From Aradus depressus (taxonomy: Eukaryota; Arthropoda; Insecta; Hemiptera; Aradidae): a DNA stretch of 64,000 bases. The stretch lies in NCBI GenBank assembly GCA_963662175.1, contig OY759225.1, forward strand, positions 6,521,107 to 6,585,106, in the 5' to 3' direction. Below the pieces are notes generated by a model, which was not told the DNA's origin, made no database searches, and saw only the letters and a list, made by a program, of their open reading frames with translations. This document shows, piece by piece, positions 1 through 11,809 of this stretch. Within the stretch, counting starts at the first letter, position 1. The number at the start of each line of letters is the position of its first letter. A program made the position numbers and the translations under genes.

Positions 1-2
1 CT

Positions 3-1532
3 CTGTTCGGTAAGATACTGGAAGGACTCGTCCTTGACAGGATCCGCACCCAAGTATACGCCTTCGTATCCCCTAGACAGTATGGTTGCTTGAGGGGTAG
101 GTCAACCGAGGACGCGTTGATAACGCTGAGGTCGGATGTTGAAGGGAACAGAAGCAAATATGCCCTCTGTATCTTCTTCGACATCGCGGCGGCGTTTGAC
201 TGCGCCTGGTGGCCTGCCATCCTCACACAACTGCGTGCTATGGGACCGCCAAGGAATATATTTGGGCTGATATCCAGTTTCCTCGACGGCCGTTCTGCGA
301 CTGTAAGTCAGCTGTATGCCAGCACATCAGTGAACATCACTAGAGAATGCCCCCAGGGCTCGGTCTTAGGACCAACACTCTGGAACATACTCCTTGATGG
401 ACTGCTCCGTGAACTCGAGAATCATGAATATAAGGCCATAGCCTATGTTGACGATCTCGTAATCACGGTGCACGCTGATAACCGGGCAGCTCTGACCCGC
501 ACAGCCCAAACCGCCATCGACTTCGTCGACAGCTGGTGCTGCGCCAATAAGCTGGCCCTCTCACCAAGCAAGACTATGGCCCTGCTAATGAGAGGGAAAA
601 CCAATGCCCGCCACCCCTTCTCCTTGGGGATCCGAGGGATGCGCGTTGAATTCCCGGAGACGGTCACATACCTAGGTGTGAGGCTGGGTCCGGGCTTCAG
701 GGCGACTCCCCACGCTGTTGCCATCAAAGAAAGGACAAATGCTACTTTCAACGCTCTGAGCTGCCTAGCTCGCGCAACATGGGGCCTCAAGTACTCAGCG
801 TGTAGAACAATCTACACGGGGGTGTTCGAGGCTGTGGCTCGATACGCTGCTGCAGGATGGTGGTTTCGTCCCACCAAGCAGCAGAGAACGAGACTACTGC
901 AGGCCCAAAGAGCTGCCCTCCTGAGAGTCACAAAGGCCTATCGTACTGTCTCCACTGCAGCGCTACAGGTACTGGCAGGAGCTCCGCCCATAGACTTGGT
1001 CTTGGACGGGGCGGTCGCCTCGTACTACTGTAGACGCAATCTGCCCCTGAGAACAGATATAGATGAGCCCTTGCGCCTCGTCCTGGAGGGCGAGCTACGT
1101 GGACAGAACAGACCAGAGCGTTGCAAGGTCATAGTCCAAGACTGGATAATGGACAGGTGGCAACAACGATGGTCGCACTCCTCCGACGGGCGAACGACAT
1201 TCACGTATCTACCTGACGTCCGGGTCCGCCTGCGCTCCACTTGGGTACAACCCGATCACTGGACTTCTCAGGTACTTTCAGGTCACGGTGACTTCAACTC
1301 CAAACTCTTCTTCTTCAAGAGGAAGGATAGCCCGAACTGTTCGTGTGGCGGCATAGAGACTGCAGAACATGTGGTCCTCGATTGTCCCCTGTACGACAGG
1401 TCTAGGGTGGAGTTGATCCGCGCGACAGGATCGTACCTGGGATTGACCCTGCCGGAGTTGATAACGGAGTCGAACTATCCGGCGTTCGGCCGGTTTATCG
1501 CCTCCTGGCGGGAACAGAAAAAGGCCCTTTGA
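3..1532 (+). CDS. R1-clade LINE ORF2 protein, C-terminal part (reverse transcriptase plus CCHC finger)
   Basis: The frame is open from base 3 to the TGA at 1530-1532 and runs off the left edge, so this is a partial ORF2 of at least 509 residues. A start at 90 would be only an internal TTG; upstream residues (LFGKILEGLV, then QYG-CLRGRSTED) continue the reverse transcriptase. Visible motifs are GRSTED, FFDIAAAFD (about nt 174-200), CPQGSVLGP (about 348-374), the catalytic box YVDD (about 444-455) and a C-terminal CSCGG...H...C finger (about 1335-1391). FD-x-AFD-x-x-WWP and the terminal CCHC finger are typical of R1/TRAS/Waldo-type non-LTR elements. The protein would nick target DNA and copy its own RNA there. 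YVDD in place of YADD is unusual for a LINE. Endonuclease and ORF1 lie outside the window. No stop or frameshift is seen. Confidence 0.93.
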   Translation: MFGKILEGLVLDRIRTQVYAFVSPRQYGCLRGRSTEDALITLRSDVEGNRSKYALCIFFDIAAAFDCAWWPAILTQLRAMGPPRNIFGLISSFLDGRSATVSQLYASTSVNITRECPQGSVLGPTLWNILLDGLLRELENHEYKAIAYVDDLVITVHADNRAALTRTAQTAIDFVDSWCCANKLALSPSKTMALLMRGKTNARHPFSLGIRGMRVEFPETVTYLGVRLGPGFRATPHAVAIKERTNATFNALSCLARATWGLKYSACRTIYTGVFEAVARYAAAGWWFRPTKQQRTRLLQAQRAALLRVTKAYRTVSTAALQVLAGAPPIDLVLDGAVASYYCRRNLPLRTDIDEPLRLVLEGELRGQNRPERCKVIVQDWIMDRWQQRWSHSSDGRTTFTYLPDVRVRLRSTWVQPDHWTSQVLSGHGDFNSKLFFFKRKDSPNCSCGGIETAEHVVLDCPLYDRSRVELIRATGSYLGLTLPELITESNYPAFGRFIASWREQKKAL

Positions 1533-1809
1533 CCCGGCGCCGGGGGCGATTGACGGGCCGGGCCCGAGTCCTACCCCCGGCGACCGCGATGTAGAAGCAG
1601 CCCCACTCCACCGATCTCGAGCTCTCTCGGCGCCACCAGGCAGCCGCATCTTAAGGGGGCCCGGGAGCGCCAGTCTGTCCCGTAAGGGACCAAAGGCTGT
1701 CGCCCCCGGACACCCACAGCAACAGTAAATAAAACTATACTATATATATATATATGTACTTCCTCCTTCCCCGACGATAAGCGGGCCGGGTGATTTACCG
1801 GAGCACCCG

Positions 1810-1846
<37 letters not shown>
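1533..1846 (+). mobile_element. 3'UTR and poly(A) tail of the R1-like LINE
   Basis: A GC-rich 3'UTR follows the ORF2 stop, with an AATAAA around 1728, a short (TA)n run and then 37 A residues at 1810-1846. The tail joins directly to 66-bp satellite sequence (GTAGGGAATGCTGGG), so the element inserted into, or was rearranged into, that satellite. The 5' junction is outside the window, so a target duplication cannot be checked. The same 3' end occurs as truncated copies at 11329 and 28661. Confidence 0.9.
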
Positions 1847-1849
<3 letters not shown>

Positions 1850-3332
1850 GGGAATGCTGGGCATCATAGCTAGTATGTGCCTTGCGACGGCGGACCCAAC
1901 AGCTAGTACGTAGTTAGGAACGCTGATCACCACATCTAGTATGTGCCTCGCAACAGCGGACCCCACAGCTAGTACGAAGTTAGGAACGCTGGGCATCACA
2001 GCTATTAAGTGCCTTGCAACAGCGGACCCCACAGCTAGTATGTAGTTAAATACGCTGGGCATTACAGTTAGTAAGTGCTTTGCAACAGCGAACTTCACAG
2101 CTAGTACATAGTTAGGAACGCTGGGCACTACAGCTAGTAAATGCCTTGCAACAACGGACCCCACAGCTAGTACGAAGTTAGGAACGCTGGGCACTACAGC
2201 TAGTAAATGCCTTGCAACAACGGACCCCACAGCTAGTACGATATTAGGAACCCTGGGCATCACAGCTAGTATGCTTTTGCAACGACGGACCCCACAGCTA
2301 GTACGTAATTAGGAACGCTGGGCCCTACAGGTAGTAGGTGCCTTGCAACTGCGAACCCCACAGATAGTATGTAGTTAGAACCACAGGGCATCACAGCTAT
2401 TAAGTGCCTTGCAACAGCGGACCCCACAGCTAGTATGTAGTTAAATACGCTGGGCATTACAGTTAGTAAGTGCTTTGCAACAGCGAACTTCACAGCTAGT
2501 ACATAGTTAGGAACGCTGGGCACTACAGCTAGTAAATGCCTTGCAACAACGGACCCCACAGCTAGTACGATATTAGGAACCCTGGGCATCACAGCTAGTA
2601 TGCTTTTGCAACGACGGACCCCACAGCTAGTACGTAATTAGGAACGCTGGGCCCTACAGGTAGTAGGTGCCTTGCAACTGCGAACCCCACAGATAGTATG
2701 TAGTTAGAACCACAGGGCATCACAGCTATTAAGTGCCTTGCAACAGCGGACCCCACAGCTAGTATGTAGTTAAATACGCTGGGCATTACAGTTAGTAAGT
2801 GCTTTGCAACAGCGAACTTCACAGCTAGTACATAGTTAGGAACGCTGGGCACTACAGCTAGTAAATGCCTTGCAACAACGGACCCCACAGCTAGTACGAT
2901 ATTAGGAACCCTGGGCATCACAGCTAGTATGCTTTTGCAACGACGGACCCCACAGCTAGTACGTAATTAGGAACGCTGGGCCCTACAGGTAGTAGGTGCC
3001 TTGCAACTGCGAACCCCACAGATAGTATGTAGTTAGAACCACAGGGCATCACAGCTAGTATGAGTTTTGCAACGGCGGACCCCACAGCTAGTACCTACGA
3101 GTGAAATACGCTGGGCCACACTGCTAGCGCCTTGCAACAGCAGACCCCACAGCTAGTACGTAATTAGAAACGCTGGGCATTACAGCTAGTAAATGTCTTA
3201 TAGGTGCCTTGCAACAGCGAACCCCACAGCCAGTACATAGTTAGGAACGCTGGGGCTGAGCACTACAGCTAGTAAGTACCTTGCAACAGCGGACCCCACA
3301 GCTTGTACGATATTAGGAACGCTGGACATCAC
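1847..3332 (+). repeat. 66-bp satellite array in unit U1, with a 329-bp higher-order repeat
   Basis: Tandem 66-bp monomers, each a dimer of two related 33-bp halves that begin ACAGCTAGTA and contain AAC followed by GCGG or GCTGGG. From about 2245 a block of five monomers is repeated two to three times with an exact 329-bp period (the run ATTAGGAACCCTGGGCATC recurs about every 329 bp near 2243, 2572 and 2901). The minus strand stays open for long stretches only because 66 is a multiple of 3. Head module H is missing here; the R1 tail replaces it. Confidence 0.9.
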
Positions 3333-6300
3333 TGTTACTACTACTACATGTGAAATTCATGACAATCCGATTCATGACAATACGACCAACCGTTAATGAG
3401 CTAACTCTATATGTATATTTAGCCCCCCCCCACAACCCTCCTTCTATTCAAAATTTTGGGCCGTCACACACCTAATATTTCTATTTGACCTTTAGGAATA
3501 CTACATGTGAAATTTCATGACAATTCGACCATTAGTTAATGAGTTAGCACTATTTATATACGTAGGCCCCCCTTACAACCCACCCTCCCGATCAAAACTT
3601 TGGAACGCCACACACCTTATTTTTCTTTTTGGCCTTCAGGAATACTCCATGTGAAATTTCGTGACAATCCGACCAACCGTTAAAGAGTTAGCTCTATATT
3701 TATACTTAGGCCCCCCACAACCCCCCCTCCCGTTCAAAACTTTGGGACGCCACACACCTTTTTTTCCTATTTGGCTTTTAAAAATACTACATGTGAAATT
3801 TCATGACGATTCGCCCATTAGTTAATGAGTTAGCTCTATATTTATACTTAGGCCCCCCCAAAACCCCCCCTCCCGTGAAAACTTTTGAGCCGTCACACCG
3901 CCAATTTTTTTATTTGGTCTTCAGGAATACTACATGTGAAACTTCGTGACAATGCGACCAACTGTTAAAGAGTTAGCTCTATATTTATACTTAGGCCCCC
4001 CCACAACCCTCCCTCCCGTTCAAAACTTTGGGACGCCACACACCTTTTTTTCCTACTTGGCTTTTAAAAAGACTACGTGTGAAATTTCATGACAGTTCGC
4101 CCATTAGTTAATGAGTTAGCTCTATATTTATACTTAGGCCCCCCTTACAACCCCCCCTCCCGATCAAAACTTTGGTACGCCACACACCTTTTTTTCTTGT
4201 TTGGCTTTTAAAAAGACTGCCTGTAAAATTTCATGACAATTCGCCCATTAGTTAATGAGTTAGCACTATTTATATACTTAGGCCCCCCTTACAACCCCCC
4301 CTCCCAATCAAAATTTTGGGACGCCACATAGCCTATTATTCAATCGGGCTCAAAAGAATGCTACATGGGCAGTTTCATAAAAATCCGTCCAGCGGTTTGG
4401 GCGTGATGCTGGAACAAACATACATACAAACAAACAAACAAACCCCGTTTCAGCTTTATTAATATAAATAGTTAGTACACCCCCCCACAACCCCCCCTCC
4501 CGTTCAAAACTTTGGGACACCACACACCTTTTTTTCCTATTTGGCTTTTAAAAATACTACATGTGAAATTTCGTGACAATCCGACCAACCGTTAAAGAGT
4601 TAGCTCTATATTTATACTTAGGCCCCCCCACGACCCCCCCTCCCGTTCAAAACTTTGGGACGCCACACACCTTTTTTTCCTATTTGGCTTTTAAAAATAC
4701 TACATGTGAAATTTCATGACGATTCGCCCATTAGTTAATGAGTTAGCTCTATATTTATACTTAGGCCCCCCCACTACCCCCCCCTCCCGTAAAAAATTTT
4801 GAGCCGTCACACCGCCTATTTTTCTATTTGGTCTTCAGGAATACTCCATGTATAATTTCGTGACAATCCGACCAACCGTTAAAGAGTTAGCTCTATATTT
4901 ATACTTAGGCCCCCCCACAACCCTCCCTCCCGTTCAAAACTTTGGGACGCCACACACCTTTTTTTCCTATTTGGCTTTTAAAAATACTACGTGAAATTTC
5001 ATGACGATTCGCCCATTAGTTAATGAGTTAGCTCTATATTTATACTTAGGCCCCCCCACAACCCCCCCTCCCGTACAAAACTTTGGGACGCCACACACCT
5101 TTTTTTCCTACTTGGCTTTTAAAAAGACTACGTGTGAAATTTCATGACAGTTCGCCCATTAGTTAATGAGTTAGCTCTATATTTATACTTAGGCCCCCCT
5201 TACAACCCTCCCTCCCGATCAAAACTTTGGTACGCCACACACCTTTTTTTCTTGTTTGGCTTTTAAAAAGACTGCCTGTAAAATTTCATGACAATTCGCC
5301 CATTAGTTAATGAGTTAGCACTATTTATATACTTAGGCCCCCCTTACAACCCCCCCTCCCAATCAAAATTTTGGGACGCCACATAGCCTATTATTCAATC
5401 GGGCTCAAAAGAATGCTACATGGGCAGTTTCATAAAAATCCGTCCAGCGGTTTGGGCGTGATGCTGGAACAAACATACATACAAACAAACAAACAAACCC
5501 CGTTTCAGCTTTATTAATATAAATAGTTAGTACACCCCTCCACAACCCCCCCTCCCGTTCAAAACTTTGGGACACCACACACCTTTTTTTCCTATTTGGC
5601 TTTTAAAAATACTACATGTGAAATTTCATGACGATTCGCCCATTAGTTAATGAGTTAGCTCTATATTTATACTTAGGCCCCCCACAACCCCCCCTCCCGT
5701 TCAAAACTTTGGGACGCCACACACCTTTTTTTCCTATTTGGCTTTTAAAAATACTACATGTGAAATTTCATGACGATTCGCCCATTAGTTAATGAGTTAG
5801 CTCTATATTTATACTTAGGCCCCCCCAAAACCCCCCCTCCCGTGAAAACTTTTGAGCCGTCACACCGCCAATTTTTTTATTTGGTCTTCAGGAATACTAC
5901 ATGTGAAACTTCGTGACAATGCGACCAACTGTTAAAGAGTTAGCTCTATATTTATACTTAGGCCCCCCCACAACCCTCCCTCCCGTTCAAAACTTTGGGA
6001 CGCCACACACCTTTTTTTCCTATTTGGCTTTTAAAAATACTACGTGAAATTTCATGACGATTCGCCCATTAGTTAATGAGTTAGCTCTATATTTATACTT
6101 AGGCCCCCCCACAACCCCCCCTCCCGTACAAAACTTTGGGACGCCACACACCTTTTTTTCCTACTTGGCTTTTAAAAAGACTACGTGTGAAATTTCATGA
6201 CAGTTCGCCCATTAGTTAATGAGTTAGCTCTATATTTATACTTAGGCCCCCCTTACAACCCCCCCTCCCGATCAAAACTTTGGTACGCCACACACCTTTT

Positions 6301-8947
6301 TTTCTTGTTTGGCTTTTAAAAAGACTGCCTGTAAAATTTCATGACAATTCGCCCATTAGTTAATGAGTTAGCACTATTTATATACTTAGGCCCCCCTTAC
6401 AACCCCCCCTCCCAATCAAAATTTTGGGACGCCACATAGCCTATTATTCAATCGGGCTCAAAAGAATGCTACATGGGCAGTTTCATAAAAATCCGTCCAG
6501 CGGTTTGGGCGTGATGCTGGAACAAACATACATACAAACAAACAAACAAACCCCGTTTCAGCTTTATTAATATAAATAGTTAGTACACCCCCCCACAACC
6601 CCCCCCCTTCAAAACTTTGGGACACCACACACCTTTTTTTCCTATTTGGCTTTTAAAAATACTACATGTGAAATTTCGTGACAATCCGACCAACCGTTAA
6701 AGAGTTAGCTCTATATTTATACTTAGGCCCCCCCACGACCCCCCCTCCCGTTCAAAACTTTGGGACGCCACACACCTTTTTTTCCTATTTGGCTTTTAAA
6801 AATACTACATGTGAAATTTCATGACGATTCGCCCATTAGTTAATGAGTTAGCTCTATATTTATACTTAGGCCCCCCCACAACCCACCCTCCCATTCAAAA
6901 CTTTGGGACGCCACACACCTTTTTTTCCTATTTGGCTTTTAAAAATACTACATGTGAAATTTCATGACGATTCGCCCATTAGTTAATGAGTTAGCTCTAT
7001 ATTTATACTTAGGCCCCCCCACTACCCCCCCCTCCCGTAAAAAATTTTGAGCCGTCACACCGCCTATTTTTCTATTTGGTCTTCAGGAATACTCCATGTA
7101 TAATTTCGTGACAATCCGACCAACCGTTAAAGAGTTAGCTCTATATTTATACTTAGGCCCCCCCACAACCCTCCCTCCCGTTCAAAACTTTGGGACGCCA
7201 CACACCTTTTTTTCCTATTTGGCTTTTAAAAATACTACGTGAAATTTCATGACGATTCGCCCATTAGTTAATGAGTTAGCTCTATATTTATACTTAGGCC
7301 CCCCCACAACCCCCCCTCCCGTACAAAACTTTGGGACGCCACACACCTTTTTTTCCTACTTGGCTTTTAAAAAGACTACGTGTGAAATTTCATGACAGTT
7401 CGCCCATTAGTTAATGAGTTAGCTCTATATTTATACTTAGGCCCCCCTTACAACCCTCCCTCCCGATCAAAACTTTGGTACGCCACACACCTTTTTTTCT
7501 TGTTTGGCTTTTAAAAAGACTGCCTGTAAAATTTCATGACAATTCGCCCATTAGTTAATGAGTTAGCACTATTTATATACTTAGGCCCCCCTTACAACCC
7601 CCCCTCCCAATCAAAATTTTGGGACGCCACATAGCCTATTATTCAATCGGGCTCAAAAGAATGCTACATGGGCAGTTTCATAAAAATCCGTCCAGCGGTT
7701 TGGGCGTGATGCTGGAACAAACATACATACAAACAAACAAACAAACCCCGTTTCAGCTTTATTAATATAAATAGTTAGTACACCCCCCCACAACCCCCCC
7801 TCTCGTTCAAAACTTTGGGACACCACACACCTTTTTTTCCTATTTGGCTTTTAAAAATACTACATGTGAAATTTCATGACGATTCGCCCATTAGTTAATG
7901 AGTTAGCTCTATATTTATACTTAGGCCCCCCCACTACCCTCCCCCCTCCCGTAAAAAATTTTGAGCCGTCACACCGCCTATTTTTCTATTTGGTCTTCAG
8001 GAATACTCCATGTGAAATTTCGTGACAATCCGACCAACTGTTAAAGAGTTAGCTCTATATTTATACTTAGGCCCCCCCCACAACCCCCCCTCCCGTTCAA
8101 AACTTTGGGACGCCACACACCTTTTTTTCCTATTTGGCTTTTAAAAATACTACATGTGAAATTTCATGACGATTCGCCCATTAGTTAATGAGTTAGCTCT
8201 ATATTTATACTTAGGCCCCCCCACTACCCCCCCCTCCCGTAAAAAATTTTGAGCCGTCACACCGCCTATTTTTCTATTTGGTCTTCAGGAATACTCCATG
8301 TATAATTTCGTGACAATCCGACCAACCGTTAAAGAGTTAGCTCTATATTTATACTTAGGCCCCCCCACAACCCTCCCTCCCGTTCAAAACTTTGGGACGC
8401 CACACACCTTTTTTTCCTATTTGGCTTTTCATGACGATTCGCCCATTAGTTAATGAGTTAGCTCTATATTTATACTTAGGCCCCCCCACTACCCCCCTCC
8501 CGTAAAAAATTTTGAGCCGTCACACCGCCTATTTTTTTTATTTGGTCTTCAGGAATACTACATGTGAAACTTCGTGACAATCCGACCAACTGTTAAAGAG
8601 TTAGCTCTATATTTATACTTAGGCCCCCCCACAACCCCCCCTCCCGTTCAAAACTTTGGGACGCCACACACCTTTTTTTCCTATTTGGCTTTTAAAAATA
8701 CTACATCTGAAATTTCATGACGATTCGCCCATTAGTTCATGAGTTAGCTCTATATTTATACTTAGGCCCCCCCACAACCCCCCCTCCCGTTCAAAACTTT
8801 GGGACGCCACACACCTTTTTTTCCTGTTTGGCTTTTAAAAAGACTACGTGTGAAATTTCATGACAATTTGACCATTAGTTAATGAGTTAGCACTATTTAT
8901 ATACTTAGGCCCCCCTTATAACCCCCCCTCCCGATCAAAATTTTGGG
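3333..8947 (+). repeat. 143-bp satellite array in unit U1, with about 1.05-1.3-kb higher-order repeats
   Basis: Tandem monomers of about 143 bp with constant landmarks: TTAGCTCTATATTTATACTT, a C-tract, CAAAACTTTGGGACGCCACA, a T-tract, CCTATTTGGC, TGAAATTTCATGAC and TTAGTTAATGAG. Terminal-type modules (T) start at about 4321, 5376, 6429 and 7624 and divide the array into higher-order blocks of 1055, 1053, 1195 and 1324 bp, differing by roughly one monomer. Inner T modules hold only two ATAC units and continue into new monomers through TAAATAGTTAGTACACC. No coding potential. Confidence 0.92.
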
Positions 8948-9136
8948 ACGCTACATAGCCTATTATTCAATCGGGCTCAAAAGAATGCTACATGGGAAGT
9001 TTCATAAAAATCCGTCCAGCGGTTTGGGCGTGATGCTGGAACAAACATACATACATACATACATACATACATACATACATACATACATACATACAAACAA
9101 ACAAACAAACCCCGTTTCAGCTTTATTAATATAGAT
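8948..9136 (+). repeat. Terminal module T of U1 with (ATAC)12 microsatellite
   Basis: Starts ACGCTACATAG, passes through TCCGTCCAGCGGTTTGGGCG and ATGCTGGAACAAACATAC, then about 12 ATAC units, an (AAAC)n run, CCCGTTTCAGCTTTATTAAT, and ends ATAGAT. The first part aligns with the 143-bp monomer (ctacatg..agtttcat..a.atccg), so T looks like a diverged terminal monomer. The short ORF that reads through the microsatellite (YIHT repeats) is not a gene. Confidence 0.85.
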
Positions 9137-10644
9137 TATATCACAATGTACACAAGTTTTAATTTGTGTTCATATCTATACATACATCTTTTTTTTTTTG
9201 GCATTTTTCTTCCATAGTGGATCGGTGTCACCATATTTAAAGTCAGTCTGAACGTTGTGCTGACGTTGGCATAATCTGAAACCAGCACACTCTATGGCTC
9301 TATCAGTTAACAAATATTAAATCTATAAACCGTTGAAAAGCAAGAAATTTGAAGAATGGAGTCTACCGAGCTCAGGATCGCCACTTACAAATCTAGCTGA
9401 GGCACTTAGGTCAGATGTTTTAATCGGGAAGTTAAAAATAACTTTGAGCACTTCGTCCTTCGGATGGGACATTAAGCGATGATCCAGGGCTTTTTCGAAT
9501 GTGAGGTACTCGATAATGAGACGTATGTTATGTAAATAAACCTGGGTAGGTCAATTTCCACTTAGGTTGAAAGCCTTGAGCACGTCGTCCTTCGGATGGG
9601 ACTTTCCGGATATATCTGAATCTGTAGTATCAGTTTTAACAATTATTAAGCCTATAAACCGTTAAATAGCGCGAATTTTTTGAAAAACGTTTTCATTTTG
9701 ATTTTTGTGTGGGGTTCAGATAATCCGGTCGTTCTCTATCAGTTTTAACAAATATTAAATCTATAAACCGTTGAAAAGCGAGAAATTTGAAGAATGGAGT
9801 CTACCGAGCTCAGGATCGCCACTTAGAAATCTAGCTGAGGCACTTAGGTCAGATGTTTTAATCGGGAAGCTAAAAATAACTTTGAGCACGTCGTCCTTCG
9901 GATGGGACATTAAGCAATGATCCAGGGCTTTTTCGAATGTGAGGTACTCGATAATGAGACGTATGTTATGTAAATAAACCTGGGTAGGTCAATTTCTACT
10001 TAGGTTGAAAGCCTTGAGCACGTCGTCCTTCGGATGGGACTTTCCGGATAAATCTGAATCTCTCGTATCAGTTTTAACAATTATTAGGCCTATAAACCGT
10101 TAAATAGCGCAAATTTTTTCAAAAACATTTTTATTTTTATTTTTGTGTAGGATTCAGATAATCCGGTCGTTCTCTATCAGTTTTAACAAATATTAAATCT
10201 ATAAACCGTTAAAAAGCGAGAAATTTGAAGAATGGAGTCTACCGAGCTCAGGATCGCCACTTAGAAATCTAGCTGAGGCACTTAGGTCAGATGTTTCAAT
10301 CGGGAAGTTAAAAAACACTTTGAGCACGTCGTCCTTCGGATGGGACTTTAAGCGATGATCCAGGGCTTTTTCGAATGTGAGGTACTCGATAATGAGACGT
10401 ATGTTATGTAAATAAACCTGGGTAGGTGAAATATCACTTAGGTTGAAAATAGCCTTGAGCACGTCGTCCTTCGGATGGGACTTTCCGGATAAATCTGAAT
10501 CTCTCGTATCAGTTTTAACAATTATTACGCCTATAAACCGTTAAATAGCGCAAATTTTTTGAAAAACATTTTTATTTTTATTTTTGTGTAGGATTCAGAT
10601 AATCCGGTCGTTCTCTATCAGTTTTAACAAATATTAAATCTATA
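9137..10644 (+). repeat. Spacer plus 440-bp satellite array (about 3 units), unit U1
   Basis: About 165 bp of spacer (landmarks TTGTGTTCATATCTATACAT and GATCGGTGTCACCATATTT) is followed from about 9298 by units of 436-441 bp that start TCTATCAGTTTTAACAAATA. Each unit holds two copies of GAGCACGTCGTCCTTCGGAT about 140 bp apart and ends CAGATAATCCGGTCGTTC. The first copy is followed by a stretch resembling the core of the SINEs further right in the window. The array ends at AAATCTATA, immediately before head module H. Confidence 0.9.
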
Positions 10645-10784
10645 GCAGTTATACCCGGCGTTGCCCGGGGAACTTTGATTTTTCTCCCAATATATTCTAT
10701 AACGCTATTCAGTTCCTCGACAGTACATTCATGATGTTATAACTTTCAATTATTCATACGGAATAAGTCCTTCAGCTGTTGTAA
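10645..10784 (+). repeat. Head module H of unit U2
   Basis: A 140-bp module starting GCAGTTATACCCGGCGTTGC and running to the first 66-bp monomer. It contains a short hairpin, CCCGG-CGTTGC-CCGGG. Near-identical copies lie at 15659, 27977, 33058 and 40938, always between a 440-bp array and a 66-bp array. It reads as one end of a composite repeat element; on the minus strand the hairpin lies about 10 bases before the end of the module. Confidence 0.8.
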
Positions 10785-11328
10785 CGCTAGTAAGTTTTTA
10801 GGACCCCTGGGCACCACAGCTAGTATGCGCCTTTCAACGGCGGAAGCCACACCTAGTGAATACTTAGCATCGCTGGACGTCCTAGTCAGTGCGTACTTAA
10901 GAACGTTTGTGACCACAGCTAGTATGTGGCTTGCAACGCTGAGCACCACAGCTAGTACGTAGTAGGGAATGCTGGGCATCATAGCTAGTATGTGCCTTGC
11001 GACGGCGGACCCAACAGCTAGTACGTAGTTAGGAACGCTGGTCACCACAGCTAGTATGTGCCTCGCAACAGCGGACCCCACAGCTAGTACGAAGTTAGGA
11101 ACGCTGGGCATCACAGCTATTAAGTGCCTTGCAACAGCGGACCCCACAGCTAGTATGTAGTTAAATACGCTGGGCATTACAGTTAGTAAGTGCTTTGCAA
11201 CAGCGAACTTCACAGCTAGTACATAGTTAGGAACGCTGGGCACTACAGCTAGTAAATGCCTTGCAACAACGGACCCCACAGCTAGTACGAAGTTAGGAAC
11301 GCTGGGCACTACAGCTAGTAAATGCCAT
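10785..11328 (+). repeat. 66-bp satellite array of U2
   Basis: About eight 66-bp monomers that stop abruptly after AGCTAGTAAATGCC, where a 5'-truncated R1 fragment begins. Identical in layout to 28118-28660, 17,332 bp downstream. Confidence 0.88.
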
Positions 11329-11729
11329 GAGTTGATCCGCGCGACAGGATCGTACCTGGGATTGACCCTGCCGGAGTTGATAACGGAGTCGAACTATCCG
11401 GCGTTCGGCCGGTTTATCACCTCCTGGCGGGAACAGAAAAAGGCCCTTTGACCCGGCGCCGGGGGCGATTGACGGGCCGGGCCCGAGTCCTACCCCCGGC
11501 GACCGCGATGTAGAAGCAGCCCCACTCCACCGATCTCGAGCTCTCTCGGCGCCACCAGGCAGCCGCATCTTAAGGGGGCCCGGGAGCGCCAGTCTGTCCC
11601 GTAAGGGACCAAAGGCTGTCGCCCCCGGACACCCACAGCAACAGTAAATAAAACTATACTATATATATATATATATGTACTTCCTCCTTCCCCGACGATA
11701 AGCGGGCCGGGTGATTTACCGGAGCACCC

Positions 11730-11773
<44 letters not shown>

Positions 11774-11809
11774 AAATAAAAAATAAAATAAAATAAAAAA
11801 TAAAAAAAA
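11329..11809 (+). mobile_element. 5'-truncated R1-like LINE fragment with A-rich tail (U2)
   Basis: From GAGTTGATCCGCGCGACAGG onward the sequence matches the R1-like LINE at 1410-1809: the last 40 codons of ORF2 (stop at 11449-11451), the 3'UTR, about 40 A residues and then a degenerate (AAAAT)n stretch. One visible coding change is Ala to Thr near the C-terminus. The left flank is 66-bp satellite and the right flank is a truncated 143-bp/T fragment, so no target duplication is visible; the insertion came with, or was followed by, a deletion between arrays. Confidence 0.9.

Noticed and set aside
3333..8947. CRISPR-like appearance of regularly spaced repeats
   Set aside because: Whole monomers repeat without unique spacers, there are no cas genes, and the context is eukaryotic.
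10199..10462. Repeated 78-87-codon minus-strand frames in the 440-bp arrays
   Set aside because: They occupy part of each unit only, start inside the repeat, have no recognisable domain and are disrupted in about half of the units.
10746..11309. Long minus-strand frames (about 108-230 codons, repeated SVPNYVLAVGSAVARH) in every 66-bp array
   Set aside because: 66 bp equals 22 codons, so any stop-free monomer gives a long frame. Frames end where monomers change length, start and stop points differ between copies, and one frame runs through a poly(A) tract.
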